From Coptis chinensis (taxonomy: Eukaryota > Streptophyta > Magnoliopsida > Ranunculales > Ranunculaceae), in the NCBI GenBank assembly GCA_015680905.1, contig CM027383.1, forward strand, positions 34,904,501 through 34,968,500: a stretch of DNA of 64,000 nucleotides. The letters are read 5' to 3'. Below the pieces are notes generated by a model. That model did not search any database, was not told where the DNA came from, and was given only the letters and a program-made list of their open reading frames with translations. Below, one piece after another: positions 1-12,708 of this stretch; the stretch's first letter is position 1, and every line of letters starts with the position of its first letter. A program made the translations under genes and the position numbers.

Positions 1-1015
1 TCTAGCTTTGAATCGGATTTTTGGCGTTCTATTCTATATATATTTTTTCTGCGAGATCCGAAAGGTGAGTAGATACTGTTATCTTTCACTGAAATTATCG
101 ACATTCACATTACTACATATGTTAGAACTACGTATGTTAGTCTATTTAAAATTTGCTTATTCTGTCCATACATAAGTTTCTATATAAGTTACGATTTCTG
201 TCGAAACCATGAGGTTCTGTTTTTATTCACGAGTAATAGTTGAAACAAACCTTTATTGGGGGGTTTAAATGTTTGAATGGGTTGATTTTTATTTGATTGA
301 TTTTATTGGATTGTGTTGTGTGAATTGTCCGATTTGAATTCCTTGAAACTGCTGGTTTGTTTGGGATGTGAAATCTGATCGGTTGGTTGTGGTTGGATGT
401 GATACGTGGGTTAATATTTAGGGGATGTTGTTGAAGCTCCGAAGGGGTGTCAATGGCGTCGATGGAGAGTTTTGGGAAAATTTTGTTTGGTTGTTTTTGG
501 TTTAATTAAAGTGGTAGGGGTTTTTTATTTTGATTAAAATTGATGGGTTTATGGTGGCTGATCGGTGGAAGCTTTGGGCAGGGCAATAATGGAGTCGAAC
601 TCGGTTTTGGGATGTGAGGGGAATCGAGTTTTGGTTATGTCTAGAGGTTGGGTTTTTGTTGGGGTTCAAAATCAAACTATTTCGGTGGTGGTGAGTGGGA
701 GTTGTGGTGGCTGATTCGGTGGTGGTGTGAGCTATTGAGGAAGAAGAAGGAGACTACGATCTAGTGCTCTAGGGCTTCTATTTCTTTTAGTTAGGCTTAG
801 GCCGAAATAGAACTGGTGGGCTTGAGTTTGTTTTTAAGTTATAAGACTTTTGGGCTTAAGTTTTGTTTGAGTTGGGTTTGGGCCGAAATATAAACATGTG
901 GGCTTAAGTTTTGTTACGATGGGCTTTGGGTGAGAGTTTGTTTTTGGCCTGAATCTGTGCCTGGTTTGGAATCGAGTTTTCACATAGTTAGGGTCAGATT
1001 CAAACTCTTTCCAAA

Positions 1016-1590
1016 ACATGACAAAGTGAGTTTTCTGAGTCGTCTTTCCAACTCAATTGGTCTCGTCTCATTCTGAGGTCTATGGAGGTAGATATGGCGT
1101 CTGCAAGTTTGGTTAACAGAAAATAGTGCGTCAAAAATTAGTTTCTGCGCACTGTGTTCAAGTTCAGTTTTAATTTAGTTAGAGTTTGAACTAAATTTTT
1201 ATGAAAACATGAAAAAATAAGATTTGGAAGTCTGCTTTCTGTTCCAATTGGCCTCATTGCATTCCGAGGCCTGTGCAATTAATTATGGTATATGGAAGTT
1301 TGACTGGTAGAAAATAGTGCATCAAAAATCAGTTTCTGCGCACTGTGTTCGAGCCTAGTTTTCAAATATTTAGAATGAGATTGAGTATTTTTGTAAAACA
1401 TAAGAAAGTAAGTTCTATGTGTTAGATTTTCAATGCAAAAAGCCTCGATGCATTTGGACACCTGTGGAAAGCGTTGTGTCATTCAGAAGATAGTCCGTCA
1501 GAAATCTAGTTTGCTAAAAATTAGGATGTTTACCAAGTTTGAACTATTTTTACTCCGAGATAGAATGACATTGGGACTTCGAGTTCTACA
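1016..1590. repeat. Three 191-bp tandem units inside the LTR
   Basis: Units begin near 1016, 1207 and 1398. Units one and two share 'TTTCTGCGCACTGTGTTC' spaced 191 bp apart (around 1141 and 1332) and the flanking 'GAAAATAGTGC' phrase. The third unit is more diverged. It looks like an old internal expansion of the LTR. Confidence 0.7.
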
Positions 1591-2963
1591 TGAAAAATTA
1601 AGTATACCTATCCTAGTTTTCAAATAATCAAGTGGTGTATCATTTGGATGGCTATAGGAAACGCTATTATTTTGGCAAGTTACCTAGATAATCTACCATG
1701 TTTTCTTTTTAGGGGAGCTCTAGTTAACTTTTCTTATTGTAATGAGATAAATGATTTTACTTAGACATACGAGTGTCTTGAATCTTGATTGCTTAATTTC
1801 ACATTTGTATTATATTCCAAGTACAGTTGTTGCATATACACTAAATGTTAGTATAGATTTATGTTATATCACGTGACATGTTATATTAAAGTTTGTGTTT
1901 AATATATATATAATTGAGGAATGAAAGGGAAATGAAGTGTACAACCTTAAAACATAAATTCTTATTGTTCTTTGACTTTGACTATATGTCTGATAAGAAC
2001 AATGAATGCTTGATTCCAATCTTGAAAGATTTGGATACGTAGGCAGCTTTGAGCAAAAGTGCAGCCACTATATTATATAATATATATTAGTTATTAATTA
2101 GTTATTGTGATAACTATATGTGTACAACGTTAGTACTTAATTGTGTACGTGATTGTGGTTCTTTAAAATGTATTCACGAGACATTTAACTAATGCGTTAT
2201 TCCTGATTGAACCTTTTGATATCTATGATTTATATAATTGATAATGAGGTGAGTTGATTAGTTATTGTGTTTGGAATCTTTAGTAATGATTCTATTGTTT
2301 GAGACGATGTTTGTTTTGTAATGAAAATATTATAATAAATGAGAACTCTTGAGTGTTAAAATTCGGTGTAAAAGTGTACGGTAAAAATTTAATGTATCGC
2401 CCACATCTTTAGATCTCTCCACGCCTCTTTGATGAAAAGAAATGAAAGGAAATATTTATGACTAATGACATGTGAAAAGCCGCCTTAGAGAAGAACTAAG
2501 GCATTCGCCTTGCGAGTGGGCTGTATTCCTTGAGTGTACGAAAATGTAGGTTTGAATTCCTTTAATGTGGTGGGAATGACCTAAGATATTGATTGAATGT
2601 GCCATGATTGACTTGTTAATGTTATGATGGGTATTCTTTGAATGTGGCGAGAATGACCCAAGGTATTCATTGAATGTGTCATGAATGACCTGATATTTTG
2701 TTATGCTCAAAAGAGACTTTGTGTATGTGTATGGAAAGCTGAGAGATGGATTTGGCTCACAAGTTACGAGTTTATAGGATGAAAATATGTTTCCTGTAGG
2801 CAATATCCCCGCTTGGGACATATGTCTTGTAGTGGTACTTGGTGTGAGTGAGACACACGGATATGTGTGATTTGGCAAATGTGTGAAGTACAAATCATGG
2901 AGTAGGAACTAAAGGTTGGGTTGTGTCTTTTAATAAATGAGTCAACAAGATAATTAATAGGCA

Positions 2964-3420
2964 AAGTAAAATATTTATTTTACATGTGATAGAGTTATTG
3001 CATATGAATATTTATATATTATGATGTATATGATTTCTTATGAGAAATGTTTATGTGGTTTGTATGAGTGGATACTCACGAGGGATGAATGTACTATCTG
3101 GTTGTGACTTTTTCCTCGTTCTCATAAGTAGACGAGTGATATTAAAGTAAAATATTGATTTTACGTGTGACTGAGTTATTGCATATGAATATTTATGTAT
3201 TATGATGTACATGATTTCTTATGAGAAATATATACGTGGTTTGTGTGAATTGATACTCACAAGGGATGAATGTACTCCCTGGTTGTGATATTTTCCTCGT
3301 TCTCATAAGTAGACGAGTAGTTTTTAAGAAAAAATATTGGCTTTAAGTATGAACGAGTTGTTGGATATGATTGGTGATATATTATGATATAATGCATATA
3401 ATTTCTTACGAAGGAATGCG
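2964..3420. repeat. About 181-bp tandem units inside the LTR
   Basis: 'GAGTTATTGCATATGAATA' occurs at 2992 and 3173, and 'CTCGTTCTCATAAGTAGACG' at about 3116 and 3297, giving a period of about 181 bp. A third, diverged unit begins near 3310. Confidence 0.75.
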
Positions 3421-3429
3421 AATATGGTT

Positions 3430-3605
3430 AGCGTGATATGATGGATATGGTGGTGTGATATGAATGTTAGTTAATATTGGTGATATATTATGATATGATG
3501 GATATGGTGGTGTGATATGAATTTTAGTTAATATTTGTGATATATTATGATATAATGGATATGGTGGTGTGACATGAATGTTAATATTGACGATATATTA
3601 TGTCA
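3430..3605. repeat. Three 57-bp AT-rich tandem units
   Basis: 'ATGGATATGGTGGTGTGA' starts at 3441, 3498 and 3555, an exact 57-bp period. This third, shorter array follows the 181-bp array directly. Confidence 0.8.
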
Positions 3606-4557
3606 GATTATATATACTCATGATGGTTGCAGTGAGAGTGAAATAAATGTGTTTGGCAAATCTAACTTTGTTTTGCAGGAGGGTAGGACTTATTAACTTT
3701 TTATGCAGAGATGTTGTCCTACCCTAAGAGCACGTGCTGGCTTAAAGGTAAAGTGTATCAAACTCATATTTAAATAAGTTATCATATGTGTATGTAATAA
3801 GTGGAATGTAAGTGGTAATTATATTGTGAGTTATTTTGGAAAGTGAGAATGATGAATACTGTTATATGCATGAGATTTCTTGGAAATGTATATTGGGGGT
3901 TGAAATCTTACTTGGGAAGAAATTGCATGCCGTTTTGAGAATACGGAACTAAATTGTCTTTCAAGTTGAAATGATTGTAATAGTATATTTCTTGATTTGA
4001 AAGATTGAACATACTGCTATACTATTTTATATTTTTAGTCTTACTCATACCAGCAAATTCAATTTGCTGACTCATGTTTACTTTGTTTTGCAACGTGGGT
4101 GTGTTTTTGGAAACATAGATGGTGGAGTGCAGTGCATGATAACACGTGATTTAGATTTGCTCTTGGAGTCTTATGGTTTAAGTTTTTCTGAAGTGTATGA
4201 TTTTGTTTTGAGACAAATGAAATAGAGTTGGTTAGTTTTTTTGTAGTTTAATAATGTGATTGAAGGATTGTCCCTTTTGGTTTTAAATTTGATCTCATAT
4301 TTTAATATCGTGGTTGATAATATGTTATTAAGGTTTCGTTTCATCCTAGGTTTTCAGATGATTGAATAGGGTGATGATTGAGATAATTATATCTTGGATA
4401 ATTCCCTATTTTAAATTTTTTGAAAATTTGGGGTGTGACACTTGCTTAATCGAAGAAATGATCGTGAATCTCTTATATAAATCTATTTATTAGGTTGATT
4501 GTATTTCAGTAAACAACAGTATAAACTCCTAGCAAAAGTTGTCTTCTTATAGCACAA

Positions 4558-6132
4558 TGATAAGCACCCAAAACTGTAGTTTAAACCCCTTAATATCTAG
4601 TATTTTATTTAGGCAAATTGTGTTTATACTAATGTGAATTTATCTTTGTTTACTTGTTTTTGTGTATTTCAGGTCTTGGAGCTGAAGAAGTGAATAGGGT
4701 AGCTAACTACCTTGCCGGATTGAACCATAACCATGAGCTGTCTACTGTACATTTTGCTAGTCCTCTAGATTTTGCTTTACAAACCATTATAAACGAGGAC
4801 GCAAACGGAAAAATCTATATAAAGAAGCATTGATTAATACAAGTGGGGGTCTGCCTAACCCTAGCTTATTTAAAAAAAACATCACTTTTATGTGGAAAAA
4901 GAGTTAAGATGATTGTTTAAGAAGTTATATGGTTAAATGTCAAGTTTCAAGAAGAAAAAACCTTTAAAAGCCTAGTTAATTAAAGCTAAAAAGTCAAAGT
5001 CAACTCAGGCAGAAAAAAGACAGAAAGTCAACAGAACTTCAAATGGTCGTACCTTTGGGCTCATAACTCAAAATTGTGCCTATTTTATATCAAAATGACC
5101 AGCTCAAAGAGGCTTTCTAATGATCTAAGCCTCGACCCAATCAAGAGTAGCAAAAGTGGACAAAAAAGGTAGTGTAGTAAATTCCAACATTTTGGATTTA
5201 ATCCTTTGGGGTTTGGACTTGATTTAGTGGCCCAAAACTCAGCTCCCACGCCTATGCATGAAAATTGTAATCTAAACCTCTAGCATATAAAGAGGATTAA
5301 GGCAAAACCCTAAACATCTTCTCCCCCAATAGTTTAGTTTTAATTAGGGTTTATATTGTTGCCTCCACTCCATTAAAATACCTTCAAGTTATTATTCTAA
5401 TTGAATTTTTATTGCTATTATGTCTTCTTATTATTTTATTGTTTATGATAGTCCAAATAATCAAAGCTAAACTCCGATTAGAGGGAGTTTGAATGAAGCT
5501 TTAAGAAAACTTGATTTGTTAGTATAGAATTGTTAGTTAGAACTTCAAGTTTAATTAGGTTTTTCTTGACTTAGAGATAAGGAGAGTTTAACTTAAACTA
5601 GAGAATTGTGAGTTTTGTTATGAGAATGGAAAACAAACTTTATCTCATGCTAATTAGTTTATGACTAAATATAGTATAAAGTAATTAGGGTCATTAAAAG
5701 TCTAGGATTTATATTTGAGCCTTGTGTGAGAATATAAAGACTAGGTTTTTCTCAACAATTTATGCTAACATGTTAAGGAAGTGAAAAGTAGATTTCAATC
5801 TCTCTAACTTTCTCTATATTTGATTCGCATAATTCTATTGTTTAGTTTAAGTTTAGTATAAGTTTAAATTCATAGTATAATTCGTAGTATCATCACAATA
5901 GTTAAATTCTTATTCAAACATTACTGTCACTGTACCATTGTTTTTCTTGATTTAATTAGTTGAATTCTATTTAGTCTTAATAGTTTAAGAGTGGATTTGA
6001 ACCTTTATTAGATCTATATTACGTGATAGTATAGACAGAGAGTAGAGTATTGATCTAAACACATGTTTGCTAGATTAGGTATTAGTGTTTTATATATTAA
6101 TAATATTGTGTTTAGCAAATTAGTGTTTATCA
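4558..6132 (+). mobile_element. Solo LTR, Gypsy (Tat/Athila-like), perfect TSD
   Basis: The 1575-bp unit begins TGATAAGCACCC and ends GTTTATCA. It is flanked by CACAA at 4553-4557 and again at 6133-6137, a perfect 5-bp target-site duplication. No coding region or second LTR is present, so it is a solo LTR left by recombination. A block near 5005 ('AAGTCAAAGTCAACTCAGG') matches the LTRs of the element at 11557-21061, so the two belong to one family and this copy looks older. Confidence 0.85.
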
Positions 6133-6174
6133 CACAACTTCTCACAAACTTATTTAAACGTAGAGACGATGCTT

Positions 6175-6959
6175 TGATAATAACAATTAACTAGTCAAGA
6201 CATGGGATCATGCAAGATATAATTAATGAAAGTAATCCTATTAATATCAGAGAAATCAATCAATTATATATTATATTGTAAAACCAAGTTAGAGAACAAA
6301 AAACCAATTCAACTACAAAAAAACCTACGCAAGTATAGGGCTTCTTCTAATCCCTAGCTTGTTATTTAGCTAGGCATGGTAAAAGGAATAACAAATAGTA
6401 GAAGAGAATCAGCTATTAACAAAACTGTAGTCCAGAGTGGGTGTCTTCTTCTCCAACTCGTATGTTCCAGCTCCAACAGTTGTGCTCCAAGGATCCTCCT
6501 GTTTTAATGCAAGTTGAGGCTCCTCTACTCTTGATCCCTCTTCGGTATATATAAGAGTTTGGTATAATGTATGCAAGAGTTGGAACTGATGTGGGAACGT
6601 TTCGTTCGGTGTTTGAATAGAATTGGGAGTTTTCCAATCTGCGAGAGAATCGGGGAAAAAACACTATTTTTGTGCATACTGAGAAGGAGGGGCGGGCGCC
6701 CTCTGACTTTGACTGTGGAAATCCAAACTTTCACAAAAGCTTCAAAATGTCTTATACATGCCATTTTCAACCTTGTATCGAGTATCCTCTCTGTAATCAA
6801 ACCATGAGGATTTTACAATCCTGTAAAGTCTCCAATATCAGCCCGTTTTGTCGCATTCATGTCGATTTCTATAAAACCAATGAAACAAACTAATTAAAGG
6901 AGAATATATAAATTAACTGGACAACTTAATATAAATGTGTAACATTTATGTGCTTATCA
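6175..6959 (-). mobile_element. Second TGATAAG-type LTR, minus orientation
   Basis: Read on the minus strand the unit starts TGATAAGCACATAAATG at 6959 and ends in TTATCA at 6175, the terminus style of the Tat/Athila Gypsy lineages. The flanks (TGCTT and GCTAC) do not match, so no target-site duplication is visible. Short open frames between 6416 and 6893 overlap on both strands and resemble nothing I know. Confidence 0.5.
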
Positions 6960-7753
6960 GCTACTCTCCAGAACAGCAACAACTCTCTCTGGCGGCTAGA
7001 GGAAGAAAAGAAAGAAAAGGTTTTGGGTTTCTAAATCATTCACTTTGGTTGAAGACTACAATCCTTTATATAAAGGTTCAATGTCACTCACCAATTAAGA
7101 GCTAACCTCTAAAGCACGGACGCACCAACCAAAAGGTTGTGCTCTTGTCGGATGCGGATGCGGACACGGCATGGTCGTGCGTCCGACGCGGTCAACTAAA
7201 CTGGACACGAGTTAAGACGCAATTAGGATGCGATCAATATGGTCAGGATGCAGATTTTGACTTTAAAAAATATAAAATAAATCAAAATAATGCAAAAAAA
7301 CTCAATTTTCCGGTTTTTATTTTGTTAAGACTTATGACATGTTTTTAAAGTTTGATTAGGAAATATTAAACTTAATCTTGTGACTATTTATCTTGAGTTT
7401 TAAATTTATGAATGTTGATACATTTAATTTAGTTTTTAATGTTCAATTTATATAAAACAAAATTATAAGTATTAATTAGTTTCCGCATCCTTTGTTGCGT
7501 CCACGCGTCCTACTTTTTTTAGATATAACCTTGTCGTCGCGTCTGTGTCTGCATCCGCGTTCGTGCAACATAAGAACTAACTAACCAATGTGTGACAAAA
7601 ACAATAATATGGAGTGTAAAACTGACTTCCAAGAGTTTTCCAACCAATGTGGGACTATCACACAAAAATACAAAGAGAGAAAGACCACACTTGTTCATCT
7701 TCTCAACCAAGCTCACATAAGTAATTTGAAATACCAAAAGGAGAATTCCAACA
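6960..7753. mobile_element. Truncated Copia-like LTR relic
   Basis: This stretch resembles the solo LTR at 56451-57086. Both share 'CTCTCTCTGGCGGCT' near the left and an 'ATTCCAACA' right terminus (here at 7753), with an 'AACCAATGTG' block before it. The left terminus is missing. A small terminal-inverted-repeat element interrupts it near 7133-7573. Confidence 0.55.
7133..7573. mobile_element. Small TIR element (MITE) in the LTR relic
   Basis: The left end carries 'GGATGCGGATGCGGACACGG'. The right end carries the imperfect inverse, 'GTCTGTGTCTGCATCCGCG'. The middle is AT-rich and noncoding. It interrupts similarity between the surrounding LTR relic and the solo LTR at 56451-57086. I could not fix the exact ends or a target duplication, so no superfamily is given. 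Confidence 0.5.
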
Positions 7754-8549
7754 CATTATACATGGGCACATAACTTGGCAGGATGAGCAAATATGTCAGG
7801 CCACTTTCTTTTTTATGTTCCGCTTGACTTTCAAAGTTCGAGCAAATAAACAAAACATAATGGCCTCTTGTATACTGGACTTATTTAACTATACACATAA
7901 GAATGTCGTCTGATTAATTGGACGACATGTCTAAATTGAAACTTTTTGAAAGTTCGTTGTTTTTTTAGACCTGCACCCCCATTTGAAAAAAGAATTAGAC
8001 TGCACAAAATGCCACGGAATTTCTCGATTTATCGCGATATCTGCCGCTTTTTTAGCAATTCGTCATCGAAATACTACGAAATGTGCCTTGGTATGGGGAA
8101 CTCACTGTATCGGACAAATATCGGCAGATGCCACGATAAATTACTATTTTGTAACAATTTCTATTGGTAGATTTACCATTCAAGCATGGAAACAAACCTT
8201 ATAATCGAATTGCTAGGGGAAATGGTCAGAGAAAAAATGAACTAGAAAAGAGAGAGTGAGAGCTAGTTGAGATGGAAAATACATGACAATTTAAAAACTC
8301 AAAATACTTGAGAACGCTTCAATCTGTTTTATCTGCTCTTTCAAATCTAGTTTGTTCGCTCTCTGCTTGGATTGGACTTTGTTAAAGATTATGTGAATGG
8401 GAAAGAACAATAGGGTAGTGATTTCATGCTCTTAGGTTAAGAAATAACTACATTAAAAGTGGGAGTACTAGATCATTTCCTTTGGGCAACTTGGAAATTA
8501 AAAACTTATAAATGTGTTGAAACCACCCCTTACCTCCTATATATTCGGT
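7754..8549. other. No gene seen; contains a fold-back at 8022-8150
   Basis: No coding region is supportable. A fold-back lies at about 8022-8150: 'CGATTTATCGCGATATCTGC' on the left is the imperfect inverse of the stretch around 8125-8148 ('CGGCAGATGCCACGATAAAT'). The overlapping short frames there are consistent with a noncoding inverted repeat. Confidence 0.5.
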
Positions 8550-9681
8550 TAGAGGTGTCAATGGGTCGATTTTGGGTCTGGTTTTAGCGGTTTCGGTTTG
8601 GGTTTTACTATATATTTGCGGTTCTATTGGTTTCGATTCTCAACTGTTTTAGTATGAGAATTATATAACTCAACCCAAAACCATCAAAACCCACGGTTTT
8701 TTATCAGTTTTGGTTCTAATTCGGGTCTTTATTATTTATTATAATTATTAAACAATTTCAATTATTTAAACACTAAAACTTGTTTTTATTTTTATTTTTA
8801 TTTTTTCTTTTCCTACGTGATAATATTTTATGTATAATTAGTGATGTATCAATAATCATATTTACATCAATCTATGAACATATATCAATCATGCACGTTA
8901 AAACATTTACCATTCATGTGATAATTTCAAGCTTTGATATAGAAATGAAAATAATCAAATAATCAAATAATCAAATTTGATTTTTTTTACGTGCATACAT
9001 ATATATTTGTTTCTTTGTATTAACTCGATCGTGTACACGTGCAATCACATATATTTGTTACCTTGATATATTTTACGTGCATACACATATATTTGTACAT
9101 GTATATTAACTCGCATTTTAAATCGAACATGCGAGTATATACATGCGTCTTACAATTACGTCTCATCACTAATTTTTAACATAAACACTACATATTGGTT
9201 TATAATAAGTGCGTGTACCACAATATATCAAACATGTGTATCCTATTTAAATATACACGTGCATAAGTTAATAAATATAAAATGTATTAGTTAATTCATA
9301 ATATATATACACGTTGACATTATTATTAACATCTATGATACACTTGTTTAACGTATTGTTATAAAATATATATTTAACAACACACATTCACTATTATGCT
9401 ATATATATTTAATAGACTTTTACACGTAAAAAACATATTTTATATTATAATGTATGAGTTTGATTATCTTAAATGTAATATAATACTAAATTTTATATAT
9501 CAAAATCATAATAATTGGTTCTGGTTTGGGTACCCATAGGTTTTTTACTATTCGGTTCTACGGTTTCGATTCTTTATCGGTTCGGTTCTTACTGACCCGT
9601 TTTAAATGGGTCTAACTTTTTAAGACCCAGAACCGGAACATTCAATTTCGATTCCGGGTAATGTACCCATTGGCACCCCTA
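8550..9681. mobile_element. AT-rich TIR transposon, probably hAT-like, non-autonomous
   Basis: The left end reads TAGAGGTGTCAATGGGT. The right end is the inverse, ACCCATTGGCACCCCTA. Flanks are ATTCGGT on the left and ATTCTGT on the right, an imperfect 7-8 bp duplication. Sub-terminal regions are rich in 'GGTTCGGTT' type repeats in both directions. The core is very AT-rich and has no recognisable transposase. Confidence 0.65.
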
Positions 9682-10355
9682 ATTCTGTAATATCGATTGT
9701 AATTTCTGAAATTCCGAAAATATCAATTTTCCAAACCTCATTTTATCAGTTCACTACCTGATATATTTACCCTAATTTCAGTTTTTGAAGATTCTGATAT
9801 ATTGCTCTGGCACGAAATTTTGTTCTATGCTTGAGTTGCACTCCAGACTAACTCGCCGTCTCAGGTAACACATCTTGACCATTATCTCTGTAGTCAAGGA
9901 AGTGAAATGTCTTGAATACACTTGTCGTTGTAAACTACCAAAATAACCCTTCACTTCCCAATTCAAGACCCATTTTCATGTTTGAGAAAGAAAGAGACAT
10001 GTGTCGACATCTCATCTTATCTAATCTAACAGTCACAAATTAACACTTAATAATATATATTATTGGACACGTGTCGACAAGAGGGGTATTGGTAGCAAGA
10101 AAAAACAATTAGAAAATAAATCTTAAGCTAGAAATTACACACACACACACACCCCCCCCCCCCCCTCTTAAATCTCTTGAACACCCACCATCATTTTTAC
10201 CCATATTAAAGTGTTACTTTTAATGATTCCTGCCGCCCCTAAATCTCTTGAACACCCACCATCATTTTACCCATATTAAAGTGTTACTTTTAATGATTTC
10301 AAACAAACAAGAAATAAGCCAAAAAACCCCACTTTCCAATTTTAATCATAGTCTA
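9682..10355. repeat. Intergenic with microsatellite and 71-bp duplication
   Basis: No gene is seen. There is an (AC)n tract running into a C homopolymer at 10136-10166. Directly after it a 71-bp block is duplicated in tandem (starts at 10169 and 10240, both opening TAAATCTCTTGAACACCC). Confidence 0.7.
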
Positions 10356-11556
10356 TACTACTAAAAAAAAAAGGCTAGTGTGTCACTTTTTAAGTAACAA
10401 AAATGACACAACAAGTCTGATGTGTCGGGTTTTTTAGATTTACAAAGCGACACAAGTAGTGGTGACACAACAGGTTTTTGTCAAATCGACACAATATATA
10501 TAGTACTTGTGTCGGTTTTTAAATATAAACTGACACAACAAGTATACTACTTATGTCGGTTTTAGCATTTCACAACTGTAAATTTGATATGGGGAAAACA
10601 CAAACTGACACAGGAAATAGAACTGTTGTGTCGGTTCTTCTTTAAACCTCACAAAATTAGATCCCTTATTGTGTCAGTTTTAGTAGATCACTTGTTTCGA
10701 AAAAAAAAGAAACGTAGAACAACAATTGACCTGTATAAAAACATTGTCATCCACATCAATATAACACAACTAACGATCTCAAAAACAATTTCATTTCATT
10801 ACTAAATAATTCCATTATCCAACATCAGTATACAACCAACCAACTAACTATCCAAAATACAAAATACAAGATGTTCACAAAACCCACAAAATAAAACCTA
10901 ATCAGCCTAGTCTAACACCATGCGAGAAAATGATTTCACGTCTAGCTTTTATCCATCCATCTAGCCCTCATAGCCGCGTTCTATTAAGTTCAATCTACAA
11001 AAAAAGGGAAAAAAAAAACCAAAACAAAAGAAGTAGTTAGGTTCAATATATCGTAAATCAACAAAATTCATTATAGTATAAAATGCAAATACGTTACATA
11101 TTCACATGGCATAACCTCAAATATGTGTTTTTTAAGTCAGGGTAAGCAAAAAACAATTAAAACCAACAAAATCTAAAAAACACACCATCCATTGATGAGT
11201 ACGTACAAGTGATCTAAAGCTCATATTCCTTCACCTTCAACCCACTTTCCAATAGCTGCATAGCCTTTGTCACCTCTAACAATAACATAACAAGCACTAC
11301 TAGTTTGGTCATCTGGTATATACCACTGTTCCCCTAATAATAGTGGCTTATAGTCATTTACCATGGTACAAAACTCTTTTCTAGTTTTAGAACAAGAAAA
11401 TATGTAACACCCCAAAACTCAAACAATTGCAAACCTATATGACACGTGGTTTTTATAGTAAAATTTCGACAACATCTCCTCTATATTTTCGACATTTCAT
11501 AAATATAAACTTGTCATTACCTGAAAATCACAATCATATATTTCTCATTGGTTTAC

Positions 11557-12708
11557 TGATAAAAGTGATTTTACGTATTCTAACTATCTATGCGTAAACA
11601 CAAATAATCAATTTACGTAAATACGTGTTTATATCAATATTCCTACTCTCAATAATGAAGTAATATAAGAGAGTCAGGATTCGTTCCACTCTTAAACCCT
11701 CAAGACTTAATAGAATTCAACTACTCGACACAAGGAACAATGGTGAACAATGAGAGTAGTGTGTAATTTCTAATGTTATTATACTATCATTTCTATATGA
11801 ATTTGAATACAACATAATCTAAATATTCTAACTTTATGAAATTTAACTAAACAATAATCCAACCCAACATCAATAACTACGAAATGACTAACAACCAAGA
11901 AATGAAATTAGATCTAAGCAATAGATAAATGACAAAATCGAATTTGATCAATAATAAACTACTTTATTTATCTAATGAAGCAATAACAATATTTTAATAC
12001 TTTAAATAAAAACAAGGGAAATGAAAACTAATTAAAATGAAGATTTAATTCTAGATCTAAAAATTATTCTAACCCTAAACTCCATTAACATTAGCTTCCT
12101 AACCTAACTACTTTTTCTACCTAACCTAATTGCCCTTAACAAAGAGTCAAACTTTTGTTTTTATACTTTCAGATCTAAAAATCATGCATGGGCTTGGAGC
12201 CATATTTTGGGCCGGGAAATCGGGCCCAAAACCCAATTTCTTTAGTCCAAAATGGGCTCTTCAGCTGCAGTTGGCTTCGACAGATGTTTTGTCTACTTTT
12301 TCTCCTCTGATTGGTTCAAGGCTTAGACCATTGGAAAGCTCTTTCTGAGCCGGTCGTTTTGACATAAGATACTCCCAATTCTGAGGTCTGAGTCCAAAGA
12401 TACGACCCTTCGAAGTTCTGCTGACTTTGTGTACTATTTCTGCCCGCGTTGACTTTGACTTTTCAGCTTTTGACCGGGCTTTACAAAGGCTTTGTCTCTT
12501 TGAATCTTGGCCTTTATCACAGAACTTCTTAGCAACCAACCCTTGCTCCTTTATCTCGCCAAAGTGGCACATTTCTGCACATAATTGACTTTACTGCCTG
12601 AAATACATAAAAACACGTAATCAGTATTAACTCTTATTTATTACTCACATAATTAGTCTAAAAGTATGATTGTTAAGGGGTTAAAACTACAGTTTTGGGC
12701 TCTTATCA
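11557..12708 (-). repeat. 3' LTR of the 11.6-21.1 kb Gypsy element
   Basis: Bounded by TGATAAAAG at 11557 and CTTATCA at 12708. It is nearly identical to 19907-21061 over its length; I counted roughly 26-34 differences by eye. Confidence 0.85.

Larger units (their letters stand above)
1..4439 (+). mobile_element. Long Gypsy-type LTR (Tekay-like), left end outside window
   Basis: No protein-coding gene is recognisable. The stretch ends in GGGGTGTGACA at 4439, the usual right terminus of plant Gypsy LTRs that begin TGTCACACCCC. Inside it are phrases typical of long Tekay-type LTRs: a GGTGAGTA donor-like site near 64, a 'TACTCACGAGGGATGAATGTA' type block repeated near 3073 and 3252, and a 'TGCTGACTCATG' block near 4067. 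No primer-binding site follows 4439, so this is a right-hand LTR or a solo LTR. The left end was not found. Family assignment rests on remembered motifs and is moderate. Confidence 0.5.

Noticed and set aside
11221-11415. 64-codon minus-strand frame as a gene
   Set aside because: No motif or family was recognised, and it starts beside a TGTAACACCCC repeat end. Too little to support.
11406-11556. A truncated LTR beginning TGTAACACCCC
   Set aside because: The start is LTR-like, but no matching end or duplication was found on the other side of the Gypsy element.
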